A DNA stretch of 54,053 nucleotides from Pseudomonadota bacterium (GTDB lineage: Bacteria; Pseudomonadota; Gammaproteobacteria; Steroidobacterales; Woeseiaceae). This document shows positions 25,561 to 33,803 of the stretch, one piece after another; the stretch's first letter is position 1, and each line of letters opens with the position of its first letter. The notes under the pieces are model-generated. The model was not told where the DNA came from and did not search any database. It was given only the letters and a program-made list of their open reading frames with translations. A program made the translations under genes and the position numbers. Where the stretch lies: the NCBI GenBank assembly GCA_027621915.1, contig JAQCAD010000019.1:1-54053 (forward strand), in the 5' to 3' direction.

Positions 25561-26361
25561 TTGAAACTTATTTTGTCCATGTTGATTCGCACCGGCGCGG
25601 TCGCGTCGCTCTTGTTCGCGTTGAGCACCAATGCGCTTGCCGACAAGCTCGTCGTGGGAGCCAACATCGGCAATGTACCCTGGGAGTTTCAGGATGCATC
25701 GGGTGCGTTCGTCGGGTTTGAGCTGGATCTCGCGCGGGAAATCGGCGCACGGCTGAACAAATCCGTTGAAGTGGCCAATATTCCATTTAACGGGCTGTTT
25801 TCAGCAGTTCAGGCCGGTCGAATCGATATTGCCGTGTCCTCCATCACCATTACCGAAAAACGATTAGGCTCGGTTGCCTTCGTTCAACCTTATTACGACA
25901 GCGCGCAATCCCTGACTGTTTTATCGAAAAGTACAGCGAGCGGCCTGCACGACATGGACGATAAAATCATCGGAGTCGATACGGGTTCGACCGGCGATAT
26001 GTGGACGACATCGAATCGGGACAGGCATGGCTTCGCCGATATTCGCCGCTTTGAAGGTCTCGCGCCTGCGATGCTCGACTTGCAGACCGGACGAATTGAT
26101 GGGTACATATCAGATATTCCTTCGCTGGAGTACTACATCAAGGATAAGGCTCATTTCAAAGTGATCGAACGAATCGAAACCGGTGAGCGATATTCGATGA
26201 TGTTAGCGAAAGGTAGCCCGTTGATCGGTGAGGTCGACGCAGTCATCACCGAACTTAAGCAGGAAGGCTTTATCGCCAGGCTACACAAACAGTGGTTTGG
26301 CACGAACCCTGCGGAAACGAGCTCTACGGTAATGGTGACGGAGCAACCGGCTGCTCGTTGA
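25561..26361 (+). CDS. ABC importer substrate-binding protein, polar amino acid type
   Basis: A 266-residue periplasmic binding protein of the SBP_bac_3 family. The open frame starts at 25516, but GGGGGAG at 25549-25555 lies five bases before TTG at 25561, and only that start gives a signal peptide (MKLILSMLIRTG, ending STNALA). The mature domain has VGANIGNVPWEFQD, FVGFELDLAREIGARLN and DIAVSSITITEKR, all typical of amino-acid binders. An arginine-aspartate pair for carboxylate and ammonium groups is expected, but positions are not certain. Operon context with psuK/psuG suggests a substrate carrying both a pseudouridine and an amino-acid group, or simply a nucleoside; neither is proven. Confidence 0.9.
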   Translation: MKLILSMLIRTGAVASLLFALSTNALADKLVVGANIGNVPWEFQDASGAFVGFELDLAREIGARLNKSVEVANIPFNGLFSAVQAGRIDIAVSSITITEKRLGSVAFVQPYYDSAQSLTVLSKSTASGLHDMDDKIIGVDTGSTGDMWTTSNRDRHGFADIRRFEGLAPAMLDLQTGRIDGYISDIPSLEYYIKDKAHFKVIERIETGERYSMMLAKGSPLIGEVDAVITELKQEGFIARLHKQWFGTNPAETSSTVMVTEQPAAR

Positions 26362-26377
26362 GTAGGACGGGACTTTC

Positions 26378-27052
26378 GTGAGCATCACTGAAACTTTTTT
26401 CAACTGGGGAGTTTTGACCAGCTCCTTCCCACTGTTACTTTCAGGACTTCGCGTAACGTTACTCCTGGGGCTCGTCAGTATCATAGCCGGGCTGATACTG
26501 GGCCTGTTGATCTCGCTGATCAGGATATATTCAATTCGCCCGGCCCGAATCGTGGCAAAAATCTATATTGACGTATTTCGTTCGATACCCATCCTGGTAT
26601 TGCTGATCGTCGTGTATTACGCCCTGCCCTTTGTCGGATTTCGGCTATCGCCATTTATGTCCGCGGCTTTTGCCCTGACATTGGTCTCCGGCGCCTACAC
26701 GGCGGAAATTTTCAGAGCCGGCATCGAGGCGATACCGCGAGGCCAGTTCGAGGCTTCGCAGGCGCTTGGCCTCAGCTACCGCCATATGATGATGGACATT
26801 ATCTTGCCGCAGGCAATCCGGATCGTGATTCCCCCGCTGACCAACAATTGTGTCAACGTGGTCAAGGACACCGCCCTGGCGTCAGTTGTTGCAATGCCCG
26901 ACCTCCTCAAACAGGCTACCCAGGCCCAGGCGCTCGAAGCCAATCCGACACCATTGATTTTTGCCGCGCTAATGTACGTTGCGCTCTTGTGGCCACTGAT
27001 CACGCTGGTAGGTCGCCTTGAGAAGAAGTACCGCCGTGAGACAGCCCGATGA
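26378..27052 (+). CDS. ABC importer permease, polar amino acid type
   Basis: A 224-residue inner-membrane permease of the HisMQ/GlnP class with five or six helices. The coupling EAA loop is seen as [21 protein letters not shown], the place that meets the ATPase. The conserved [16 protein letters not shown] region reads [21 protein letters not shown]. It starts with GTG at 26378, 16 bases after the binding protein, and overlaps the ATPase start by four bases (ATGA). The single permease gene implies a homodimeric channel. Confidence 0.93.
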   Translation: MSITETFFNWGVLTSSFPLLLSGLRVTLLLGLVSIIAGLILGLLISLIRIYSIRPARIVAKIYIDVFRSIPILVLLIVVYYALPFVGFRLSPFMSAAFALTLVSGAYTAEIFRAGIEAIPRGQFEASQALGLSYRHMMMDIILPQAIRIVIPPLTNNCVNVVKDTALASVVAMPDLLKQATQAQALEANPTPLIFAALMYVALLWPLITLVGRLEKKYRRETAR

Positions 27053-27786
27053 CCGCACTCGTTTCCATTCGACGCCTGCGCAAGAACTTCGACCGCTTCA
27101 CTGCGCTCGATGGGATCGATCTCGAAATCGACGAAGGAGAGGTCGTCTGCATCATTGGGCCGTCGGGCTCCGGCAAATCGACACTGATTCGCTGCATTAA
27201 TCTACTCGAGACTTTTGATGATCCAGGCGAGATTCTCGTCGGCAACATTCCCGTCAAACGGGGTAAGCAACTTGCAAGCGTGAGAGCCGAAGTTGGCATG
27301 GTGTTTCAGTCATTCAACCTGTTCCCGCACCTGACCATCCGCGAGAATATCAAACTTGCGCCAAAGCGGGTCCGGAAAGTCGGCGACAAAGAAGCGGACG
27401 AGAAAGCAATGCAGTTGTTGAATCGGGTCGGCATTGGCGCCCAGGCCGATAAATATCCCGATCAATTGTCCGGCGGACAACAACAGCGTGTCGCGATCGC
27501 ACGCGCATTGGCGATGGAACCCAAAATACTATTGTTTGACGAGCCGACATCATCACTTGATCCTGAAATGGTTGGTGAGGTGCTCGATGTGATGAGGCAA
27601 CTGGCACATTCAGGCGTCACGATGATCGTGGTAACACATGAAATGGGTTTCGCGCGCCAGGTTGCGGATCGCGTCGTCTTCATGAACGAGGGAAAAATAG
27701 TCGAAAGCGGTCGCCCCGAAAATATTTTCGATTCACCAAAGGAAAACCGGACGCGGGAATTTCTGAATGCCGTTCTTACGCGCTGA
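27049..27786 (+). CDS. ABC importer ATPase, polar amino acid type
   Basis: A 245-residue ATPase that powers the importer. Walker A is GPSGSGKST, the Q-loop is [13 protein letters not shown], the signature is QLSGGQQQR, and Walker B is [12 protein letters not shown] followed by [14 protein letters not shown] with the switch histidine. The [11 protein letters not shown] ending is typical of the GlnQ/HisP group. It begins in the ATGA overlap with the permease and its last 20 bases overlap the following PLP gene, so all are translationally coupled. Confidence 0.95.
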   Translation: MTALVSIRRLRKNFDRFTALDGIDLEIDEGEVVCIIGPSGSGKSTLIRCINLLETFDDPGEILVGNIPVKRGKQLASVRAEVGMVFQSFNLFPHLTIRENIKLAPKRVRKVGDKEADEKAMQLLNRVGIGAQADKYPDQLSGGQQQRVAIARALAMEPKILLFDEPTSSLDPEMVGEVLDVMRQLAHSGVTMIVVTHEMGFARQVADRVVFMNEGKIVESGRPENIFDSPKENRTREFLNAVLTR

Positions 27787-29041
27787 TCAAGGATTTAAAC
27801 TGGACACACAAAAAGAACTCGATATCGAGTTCGCCCGAGACCAATTTCCGGGACTAAGCGGAGACTGGACGTTCTTCGACAATGCAGGCGGAACGCAAAT
27901 ACTTTCGCGGGTCGTCGATCGGTTGAACGATTTCCTGTTTAACATGAACGTTCAGACGGGCGGCTCCTATGACCTGTCGAAAAAGGCCGCCGCTGCATTA
28001 TGGTCCGGTCGCGAGGCAATGATGCACCTGCTAAACGCGAATCGACCCGAGGAGATCGCATTCGCTGCATCGACGACCGTCGCGCTGCAAAACCTGGCAA
28101 GGGGTATGGCCAGCCAGTTCAGTTCCGGGGACGAAGTCATCGTCACGGTATCGGATCACGAATCGAATATCGGTCCGTGGATTGGCCTTGAATCGCTGGG
28201 TGTGAAAGTCAGAACCTGGCTGGTCGACAAAGACACGCTTGAGCTCCGTCTCGACGATCTGCAGGCGCTTATGACCGATCGAACGCGGCTGGTGGCAGTG
28301 ACTTATGTATCCAACATCCTGGGCACCATTAATCCGATCGCCGACATAGCGAAAATTGTTCATGAAAACGGCGCGCTGATCTGCGTCGATGCGGTCGCCT
28401 TCGCCCCGCATCGCGCGGTCGACGTCGCTGCATTGGACGTCGATTACCTGGCGATCAGTCTTTACAAGGTTTTTGGTCCCCATTTTGCGGTCTTGTACGG
28501 CAAGTACGACCTGTTTGCCGAACTTGACAATCTTTACCACTATTTCTACGACAAAGACAAAGTGCCTGCGAAACTGGAACCCGGCAATGCAAGCTACGAA
28601 CTCGCATATTCTGCGACCGGCATCGTCGACTACCTGGTCGAACTTGCCGAGCGCGCCGGGCATTCCGGAACGACGCGGCAAAAGATCGAGTTTACTTTCC
28701 GGCAGATTGCCGAACACGAGAACCGGTTGGCAGAACTTTTTCTCGCGTATCTTCGAAGTCGTAGCGACTGCCGCGTCATCGGCTTCGACGATGGAAATGA
28801 TTCACGTCGCGTACCCACCATCAGCTTCGTCATAAAAGGATGTGATCCCGGCGAAATCGCAAGGAAGATCGACACATTTAATATTGCGGTACGATTTGGG
28901 GACTTCCATGCGCGCAGGCTGATTGAATATCTTGACCTGGCTGATGGCAATGGATGCGTACGTGTCTCGATGACCCATTACAACACGCAGGCGGAGGTTG
29001 AATCACTGATCGCAGCGCTTGATGCAGCGCTCACTTCCTAA
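27767..29041 (+). CDS. Class-V PLP enzyme, cysteine-desulfurase-like (VC1184 type)
   Basis: A 424-residue fold-type-I PLP enzyme. The start [19 protein letters not shown], the [16 protein letters not shown] segment holding the PLP lysine, and [11 protein letters not shown] match the VC1184-type 'cysteine desulfurase-like' subfamily. In true SufS the catalytic cysteine lies in an RTGHHCA motif; the equivalent here is RFGDFHARR, so the cysteine is replaced by histidine. It should therefore not be a normal desulfurase; transamination, racemisation, epimerisation or lyase action is more likely. The open frame begins 20 bases inside the ATPase gene. A later start is possible but less well placed. 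It is the last gene of the seven-gene psuK operon and abuts, on the other strand, the stop of the next gene. Confidence 0.88.
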   Translation: MPFLRADQGFKLDTQKELDIEFARDQFPGLSGDWTFFDNAGGTQILSRVVDRLNDFLFNMNVQTGGSYDLSKKAAAALWSGREAMMHLLNANRPEEIAFAASTTVALQNLARGMASQFSSGDEVIVTVSDHESNIGPWIGLESLGVKVRTWLVDKDTLELRLDDLQALMTDRTRLVAVTYVSNILGTINPIADIAKIVHENGALICVDAVAFAPHRAVDVAALDVDYLAISLYKVFGPHFAVLYGKYDLFAELDNLYHYFYDKDKVPAKLEPGNASYELAYSATGIVDYLVELAERAGHSGTTRQKIEFTFRQIAEHENRLAELFLAYLRSRSDCRVIGFDDGNDSRRVPTISFVIKGCDPGEIARKIDTFNIAVRFGDFHARRLIEYLDLADGNGCVRVSMTHYNTQAEVESLIAALDAALTS

Positions 29042-29670
29042 TGCCAGGGCTTACCCGTAGTTCCGGCGATTGGTACGATGCCGTTTCGCCGGAGAATCTG
29101 CTCTGCCCGACGGCTGCCTGTCTTGCGCCATATTTCGTGAGTTCGCAACAGGTCGATATCGCCATTACTGCGGGAGCTTTCGCTGATTTCATTGAGCACG
29201 TCGACCATAACGTGGAATTTGGCGGCGAGTTCTCTGTATATGGGTGCGAAAGCATTACCGCGAAACGTCCCTCGTATTTCTTCGGAAAGGGAACCATACG
29301 CATTGCCGCCCATGCAGATGTAATAGTCGACGTCGACGGCCTTTGACGACAAGCTATCGGCGAAAAATCCTGAAATGAAGAGCGCAACGTCGCCGATGCG
29401 TTGCAAAACGCAGTTGCGTTTCTCGGGTGTCTCGGCATCGGCGGAGTCGGCCAGCATCAATGCCAGCGGCCTGAGACCGTAGTGCTCGCCATCGTCCTGG
29501 TAAAGCTGTTCGGATCGCGAGAAAACTGTCAATAGATTAACGACGTAATGTGCGGCTTGCGGGTCAACGTCGATTTGCTGACGGGCAATGACATCCTCAA
29601 TCGAAGTTCGAAAGTAGTCCTGCAGGTTAGAAACCGGCACTACCGCTTCACAGCCACCCTGATCAGTCAT
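29038..29670 (-). CDS. Conserved protein of unknown function (210 residues)
   Basis: A 210-residue soluble, mostly helical protein with no signal peptide. It begins MTDQGGCEAVV and has conserved-looking stretches HYVVNLLTVFSRSEQLY, HYGLRPLALMLADS, VLQRIGDVALFISGFFAD and YYICMGGNAYGSLSEE. I do not recognise a named domain. It is convergent with the psuK operon and the two stop regions overlap by four bases. A possible 67-codon reading (29663-29866, minus) ends in its start codon region, but its composition gives little support. Role unknown. Confidence 0.65.
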   Translation of the reverse strand: MTDQGGCEAVVPVSNLQDYFRTSIEDVIARQQIDVDPQAAHYVVNLLTVFSRSEQLYQDDGEHYGLRPLALMLADSADAETPEKRNCVLQRIGDVALFISGFFADSLSSKAVDVDYYICMGGNAYGSLSEEIRGTFRGNAFAPIYRELAAKFHVMVDVLNEISESSRSNGDIDLLRTHEIWRKTGSRRAEQILRRNGIVPIAGTTGKPWH

Positions 29671-29920
29671 GAGCTTCGCTCCTCATCCGGACCTGCCACA
29701 CCGCAAGGTATATCGCAATTGGCAGCGCATCCATGTGACTGGGTTCACGATACATCGAAGTGGCGAATGTAAGCTCGAACGCGGAATTTCGAAAGTCCGT
29801 TCGCATCTCACCCCGCGCAACAACCAGGAAACCCAGCACGCGATGAATCGTCGAACGGGATTTCATCTCTGCCCTGCATCTCGGCTATGATCGGGAGAAG
29901 TTCAATCCAGGGGGAAACCA
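29671..29920. other. Intergenic region before the dipeptidase-like gene
   Basis: A 250-base divergent region between the minus-strand unknown protein and the plus-strand dipeptidase-like gene. Both promoters should lie here, but no strong -35/-10 pair or dyad is evident. A purine-rich CAGGGGGAAACC just before 29921 is the ribosome site of the dipeptidase-like gene. Confidence 0.35.
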
Positions 29921-30991
29921 ATGAACCGACGTCAATTCACACATGCAGTATCGGTCGGAGCTGCATATGCAGGCAGCGGCCTCTCCGCTTTCGCCGCAAA
30001 TTCGCCGACGCAAGACGCTTTGGTCATTGACGCCATGGGAGAGATTCGTGAGGTTTACACCGATTCCCTGTGCCGCGAAATGATCGAGTCAGGGCTGAAC
30101 TCTGTCACGGTGACCCTGTGTGATCCAAAGTCATACGAAGCCGAAGCCTACAACTGGGCCATGGACGGCATCCTGGAGTACGACCGCCTGATCAGGAAGG
30201 AGCCCGAATTCTGGATGAAGGCCACCGCTGTCGCCGATATTCAGGCTGCACGCGACCAGGGCAAGATTGCCCTCTTTTACCTCTTTCAGAACTCAACACA
30301 GTTCGGCAAGGATCTGGACAACGTCGACGTGTTTTATGGCCTTGGCGTGCGCTCGAGCCAGATTACTTACAACTACCAGAACTGGGCAGGAGCCGGCTGT
30401 AACGAATTGAACGGATCGGGTCTGACCGTGTTCGGTCACGAACTGGTAGAGAAAATGAATGACGCCGGAATGTTGATCGATTTGTCGCACGCGAACATGA
30501 AGACAATGGCTGATACGATTGCTGCATCGCGCGATCCGGTCATTACGTCACACTCCTGCTGCAAGGCGTTGTTCGAACACAACCGCAACACGACAGATGA
30601 AAATATTCGTGCGATTGCTGACAAAGGGGGTCTTTTCGGTGTCACACAGATGCGGCCGTTCATGACACGACAGATCGACGATGCCGTGCATTTTTATTAT
30701 CAACACATTGAACATGCCATCAACGTGGCCGGCATTGATCACGTTTGCATAGGCAGCGACCGGGATCACCGGCGCCTGGTATTGACACAGGAATACCTGG
30801 ACGAACTCAAGCGTGAAGAAGGCGAAAACTTCGATCGTTCGCAATGGCCGCTGTATTTCGAAGAACTTAACGGACCCCGTCGAATGGAGACGATCTGGGA
30901 TGGGCTGGCAAAGCGCGGCATGCGCCAGGGCGACCTGGAAAAACTATTCGGCCAGAATGTACGACGCCTGTATTCTGAGGTGATCGGATAG
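29921..30991 (+). CDS. Exported renal-dipeptidase-like protein with altered metal site
   Basis: A 356-residue member of the membrane (renal) dipeptidase family with a twin-arginine-like signal (NRRQFTHAVS, ending SAFAAN). The DLSHAN and ITSHSCC histidines and the IGSDRDH aspartate of the family are present. However, the usual D-G-H-N-D metal motif reads D37-A-M39-G-E41, so the histidine and aspartate ligands are lost. The bridging-glutamate segment reads FQNSTQ instead of an EGG form. A normal two-zinc site cannot form, so the enzyme may use one metal or have another activity. It has its own SD (GGGGGAAAC) and stands alone, with a palindrome directly after its stop. Confidence 0.85.
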   Translation: MNRRQFTHAVSVGAAYAGSGLSAFAANSPTQDALVIDAMGEIREVYTDSLCREMIESGLNSVTVTLCDPKSYEAEAYNWAMDGILEYDRLIRKEPEFWMKATAVADIQAARDQGKIALFYLFQNSTQFGKDLDNVDVFYGLGVRSSQITYNYQNWAGAGCNELNGSGLTVFGHELVEKMNDAGMLIDLSHANMKTMADTIAASRDPVITSHSCCKALFEHNRNTTDENIRAIADKGGLFGVTQMRPFMTRQIDDAVHFYYQHIEHAINVAGIDHVCIGSDRDHRRLVLTQEYLDELKREEGENFDRSQWPLYFEELNGPRRMETIWDGLAKRGMRQGDLEKLFGQNVRRLYSEVIG

Positions 30992-30992
30992 A

Positions 30993-31006
30993 CATTCGCG
31001 CGAATG
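30993..31006. repeat. 14-base perfect palindrome after the dipeptidase-like gene
   Basis: CATTCGCGCGAATG starts two bases past the stop codon and is fully self-complementary. It could be the core of a transcription-ending hairpin or a regulator site for the gene starting at 31118. A second small palindrome TTGCATGCAA is at 31037-31046. Confidence 0.4.
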
Positions 31007-31117
31007 CAAGTTGGGTAGTCATGACGAACCTGCTTTTTGCATGCAACGCGATACAATCCGTTTCCTAACCGCCCATTGTGAATCTCCGCCTGCCCCAATC
31101 TTCACGAGAGCTCGCTC

Positions 31118-31615
31118 ATGCGAAAAAATCGTCGATCCTGGATCATCATCCTTGCCTGCTTACTCACCTTACTGACATCCATCGCCCGCGCCGACCAGGA
31201 TGAAGCCGATGTGCTGGCGGTGGCCGACCTGGCCCTGGAACTGATCAGTGCCGAGGACTTCGTCGGCCTGACAGACCTGATGCTTGACACCGGCGTGGCG
31301 TTTTCCGCTTCGCTCCGGGACGGGGTATACCAGGTCAGGACACGGACTTATGCGGAGCAACGAGCGGCAGTCGTTGAGGCGGATTTCGTCGAGCGCGGAT
31401 TTGACCCGACTGTGCTCATTTCGGGCCCGATTGCCGCAGTATGGTATCCGTATGACTTCTACGAAGATGGCGAATGGTCACACTGCGGCGTGGACATCTT
31501 TAACCTGGTACGCACAAACGACGGCTGGCGCATTGCCTCCATGATTTGGAGTTCGGAGCAACCGCCTGATTGCAGACCGCACCCTGACGGCCGACCCGCC
31601 TCGCCGGGTAATTGA
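31118..31615 (+). CDS. Exported NTF2/SnoaL-like protein
   Basis: A 165-residue secreted protein. The signal peptide is MRKNRRSWIIILACLLTLLT to about SIARA. The mature part has the cone-shaped NTF2-like pattern: a helical start (EADVLAVADLALELISAED), then strands AYWYPYDFYEDGEWSHCGVD type and a final NDGWRIASMIWS strand. SnoaL/NTF2-like small domains are used as enzymes or ligand-binding proteins; catalytic residues are not clear, so function is open. It stands alone with a spacing of 126 bases to the dipeptidase-like gene. Confidence 0.65.
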   Translation: MRKNRRSWIIILACLLTLLTSIARADQDEADVLAVADLALELISAEDFVGLTDLMLDTGVAFSASLRDGVYQVRTRTYAEQRAAVVEADFVERGFDPTVLISGPIAAVWYPYDFYEDGEWSHCGVDIFNLVRTNDGWRIASMIWSSEQPPDCRPHPDGRPASPGN

Positions 31616-31828
31616 GGATAATTTTAAGATTACGGGATTACCCGGCACTTCGGCAGACGCAAAAAGGGGGACGGAAAAAACGTATATGCATAATGACAAT
31701 CACGTGACCTAATTAAACCTTCAAGGTTTATCACGTGAGGATTGATCGGCGGTGGTGCCTCAGAAATTCGATAAATACCTGATATTTATCTATTTTTTGT
31801 TCTCCTGCCCCGGCAGCAACAGACAGTC
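31616..31828. promoter_or_regulatory. Region of nested palindromes upstream of the CotH-like gene
   Basis: This 213-base gap holds three separate dyads. TCACGTGA is found twice (31700-31707 and 31731-31738). Between them lies TAAACCTTCAAGGTTTA (31714-31730), a perfect 8-base-arm dyad. Further on, GATAAATA (31770-31777) and TATTTATC (31783-31790) pair around CCTGA and are followed by a T-rich run (31791-31800). The last is terminator-like; the first set looks like a composite operator. An A/G-rich tract at 31661-31680 has no clear role. Confidence 0.5.
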
Positions 31829-32914
31829 ATGAGAACCCTGACGCAGCACGGCCTGGCCGCCATCGTATTCATCGGGCTCCTTTTTGTTGCAAGCCCGGTC
31901 AACGCCGGGGAATCCGGATTGACCGACGCGGCCGGCCGCACCTCGCTATTTGCTGGCCATTCCCCCCTGACGGTTACGATTGAAGCGCCGCTGACGACCT
32001 TAATGAGAGACAGGCCGGAGGAAGCGTATCTCGACGGTTTGTTCAGCTATGCATCACAAGACGGGACAGCCTATACGTTCGACCTGAAAATACGGGCTCG
32101 CGGCAATTTCCGTCTGCAGGAGAGTACTTGCGACTTCGCGCCAATACGACTGAACTTCCGCAAGAAACAGGTCGCCGGCACCGAATTTGATAATCAGGAC
32201 AAACTCAAGCTGGTAACGCATTGCCAGAGCGGAACGCCGTACTATGAGCAACTCGCGCTACGTGAGTACCTGGCCTACCGGTTTCTCCAGGTGTTGACGG
32301 ATAAAAGCTTCGGTACCCGGCTCATGAAAATCAACTATGTTGATACGGATACTGACAACACACTGACAAGAGTCGGATTCGTTATCGAAGACCATGATGA
32401 TGTTGCCGCTCGAAATGGCATGACGGCAATTGAAAGGGGTGACACTACCCACGATGACCTCGACAGGCAGCAGGAAAACCTCGTTAACGTCTTTCAGTAT
32501 CTGATTGGGAATACAGACTACTCTTTGATCAAGGGTCCCGAGGGCAACTGTTGCCACAACGCCAGGCTGATGTCCGCTACCGATGGGCCACCCTACACGG
32601 TAGTGCCCTATGATTTCGATTTCGCCGGAATAGTTAATGCGCCATACGCGACAACGGATCCTGAATTCCGGCTGAGAAGCGTGCGCCAGCGACTGTATCG
32701 TGGACTATGCAAGAACAACGACCTGCTGCCCGGTACATTAAAGTTGTTCACGGAAAAGAAAGAGGCCATTTACGGCATTTTGGATGAGATCGAATTCTTA
32801 AGCTCGAGAACCCGGGCGGACGTCACGGCCTATCTGGATGGATTCTATAAAAGTATCTCCAGCCCGAAACTGGTCAGGATCCGATTGACCGACGCGTGCA
32901 GCGGCTCATCCTGA
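31829..32914 (+). CDS. Exported CotH-like protein
   Basis: A 361-residue secreted protein (signal peptide residues 1-26, ending SPVNA). Conserved-looking elements are RARGNFR (89-95), NQDKLKLVTHC, VGFVIEDHDDVAARNG, GNTDYS (227-232), NCCHN (240-244) and VPYDFDFAG (259-267). The GNTDYS and PYDFDF pattern resembles the catalytic loop and metal-binding motif of CotH and HipA-type protein-kinase folds, here in a secreted form. I therefore suggest an exocytoplasmic kinase-like protein; CotH itself phosphorylates coat proteins. Its partner here is unknown. It has nested palindromes upstream and a palindrome downstream. Confidence 0.65.
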   Translation: MRTLTQHGLAAIVFIGLLFVASPVNAGESGLTDAAGRTSLFAGHSPLTVTIEAPLTTLMRDRPEEAYLDGLFSYASQDGTAYTFDLKIRARGNFRLQESTCDFAPIRLNFRKKQVAGTEFDNQDKLKLVTHCQSGTPYYEQLALREYLAYRFLQVLTDKSFGTRLMKINYVDTDTDNTLTRVGFVIEDHDDVAARNGMTAIERGDTTHDDLDRQQENLVNVFQYLIGNTDYSLIKGPEGNCCHNARLMSATDGPPYTVVPYDFDFAGIVNAPYATTDPEFRLRSVRQRLYRGLCKNNDLLPGTLKLFTEKKEAIYGILDEIEFLSSRTRADVTAYLDGFYKSISSPKLVRIRLTDACSGSS

Positions 32915-32981
32915 GAACTGCGGCGTTATCGGCAGGCATAACAGGAACCTGGAATCTTTCTTACATTATTTACGCAATCAC

Positions 32982-32995
32982 TTGTTTATAAACAA
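32982..32995. repeat. Perfect palindrome in the convergent gap
   Basis: TTGTTTATAAACAA is fully self-complementary and lies between the convergent CotH-like and small heat-shock genes. Being AT-rich and without an adjacent T-run, it is a weak terminator or an unrelated site. Confidence 0.35.
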
Positions 32996-33037
32996 TATAT
33001 TGACTATGTTCCGCGACCATTTGTCGGCGAGTAAAGG

Positions 33038-33068
33038 AAAAAATCCGGAGCAGGTTCCCCCGCCCCGG
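33038..33068 (-). terminator. Intrinsic terminator of the small heat-shock gene
   Basis: On the minus strand CCGGGGC (33062-33068) and GCTCCGG (33045-33051) form a stem of seven pairs with one G-U and a ten-base loop. ATTTTTT follows directly (33038-33044). It is 30 bases beyond the stop of the heat-shock gene, in the right orientation to end it. Confidence 0.7.
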
Positions 33069-33097
33069 TAGTTGATGGTCAGTTACGATCCCGGTCG

Positions 33098-33586
33098 CTA
33101 GGCGACTTTGATTTTGCGACGTTCCATCTCATGAGCTTTTGGAAGCGTGATTTCAAGGAACCCGTCTTTCAGTTCTGCTTTGACTTTCTCAGCATCAACT
33201 TCGACCGGCAGAGTAATCGTCCTCATTAACTTGCCGAAGCCAACTTCGTGACGGTAAAACGTTCCCTTTTCCGCTTCTTCCTCAAACTTCCTTTCGGCTT
33301 CGATCATCAAGCGATCGCCCAAAACCGAAACTTCGATGTCGTCTTTTTCTACACCTGGAAGTTCACCCCGGATCAACAGCTCTTTTTCGCGGTCAATGAC
33401 GTCGAGGCGGAAGCTTTTCTCGAAATCCACTCCCATCGGCCATCGCCATCCAAAGGGCTCGAACGTCTCCATCCAGCGGCGCGGATAGAGGTCTTCAAAG
33501 ACCTCTTCCAGGCTGTGGGTGAGAGGCGTCAACCGTTTCATCTCTGACATTCCCTTTCGAGGTTCAATTTTCTGAAGAATTGACAT
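33098..33586 (-). CDS. Small heat-shock protein, Hsp20/alpha-crystallin family
   Basis: A 162-residue chaperone that holds unfolding proteins in the cytoplasm. Although the open frame begins at 33634, AAGGAGGTGA at 33592-33601 is an unusually complete Shine-Dalgarno sequence placed correctly for ATG at 33584-33586, so that start is chosen. The alpha-crystallin domain runs from about FRLDVIDREKELLIRGELPG to the GFLEITLPKA segment with the conserved A-x-x-x-n-G-v-L-like motif. The C-terminus lacks the I-x-I tail motif in clear form (RRKIKVA). The gene has its own terminator. A hairpin lies in its leader. Confidence 0.92.
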   Translation of the reverse strand: MSILQKIEPRKGMSEMKRLTPLTHSLEEVFEDLYPRRWMETFEPFGWRWPMGVDFEKSFRLDVIDREKELLIRGELPGVEKDDIEVSVLGDRLMIEAERKFEEEAEKGTFYRHEVGFGKLMRTITLPVEVDAEKVKAELKDGFLEITLPKAHEMERRKIKVA

Positions 33587-33612
33587 GTGACTCACCTCCT
33601 TCCCGTCAAAAC

Positions 33613-33632
33613 GCTGACGAACCTCCGTCAGC
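33613..33632 (-). promoter_or_regulatory. Leader hairpin upstream of the heat-shock gene
   Basis: GCTGACG and CGTCAGC pair fully as a 7-base stem with a six-base loop. It starts 27 bases before the heat-shock ATG on the minus strand and would be part of the mRNA leader. A -35-like TTGACA is at 33654-33659 on the same strand, but no good -10 at the right spacing is seen. Whether it acts in temperature control is unknown; the Shine-Dalgarno itself does not pair with it. Confidence 0.35.
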
Positions 33633-33803
33633 ACATCCTTTATAGCGCCGCGCTGTCAAGAAACCATCCGGGATTCTCCGCATTGACAGGATTTTGGCAG
33701 CTCCCGAAGAACAGCCAGGCTCATTACCCTAACCGTCCCGGCCGAGATCGCTTAGAATTTCCGGAATTCGTTACAACCGTATTGTCCGGTCACAGGTATA
33801 CAC

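Noticed and set aside
28031-28717. Minus-strand open frame of 228 codons
   Set aside because: Antisense to the class-V PLP gene; no recognisable domain.
29663-29866. Possible 67-codon gene upstream of the 210-residue protein
   Set aside because: Its stop overlaps the next start, which is suggestive, but its composition and lack of a Shine-Dalgarno give no real support.
31655-31680. A/G-rich tract like those near REP-associated transposases
   Set aside because: No transposase or repeated copy was found in the window, so a mobile-element link is unsupported.
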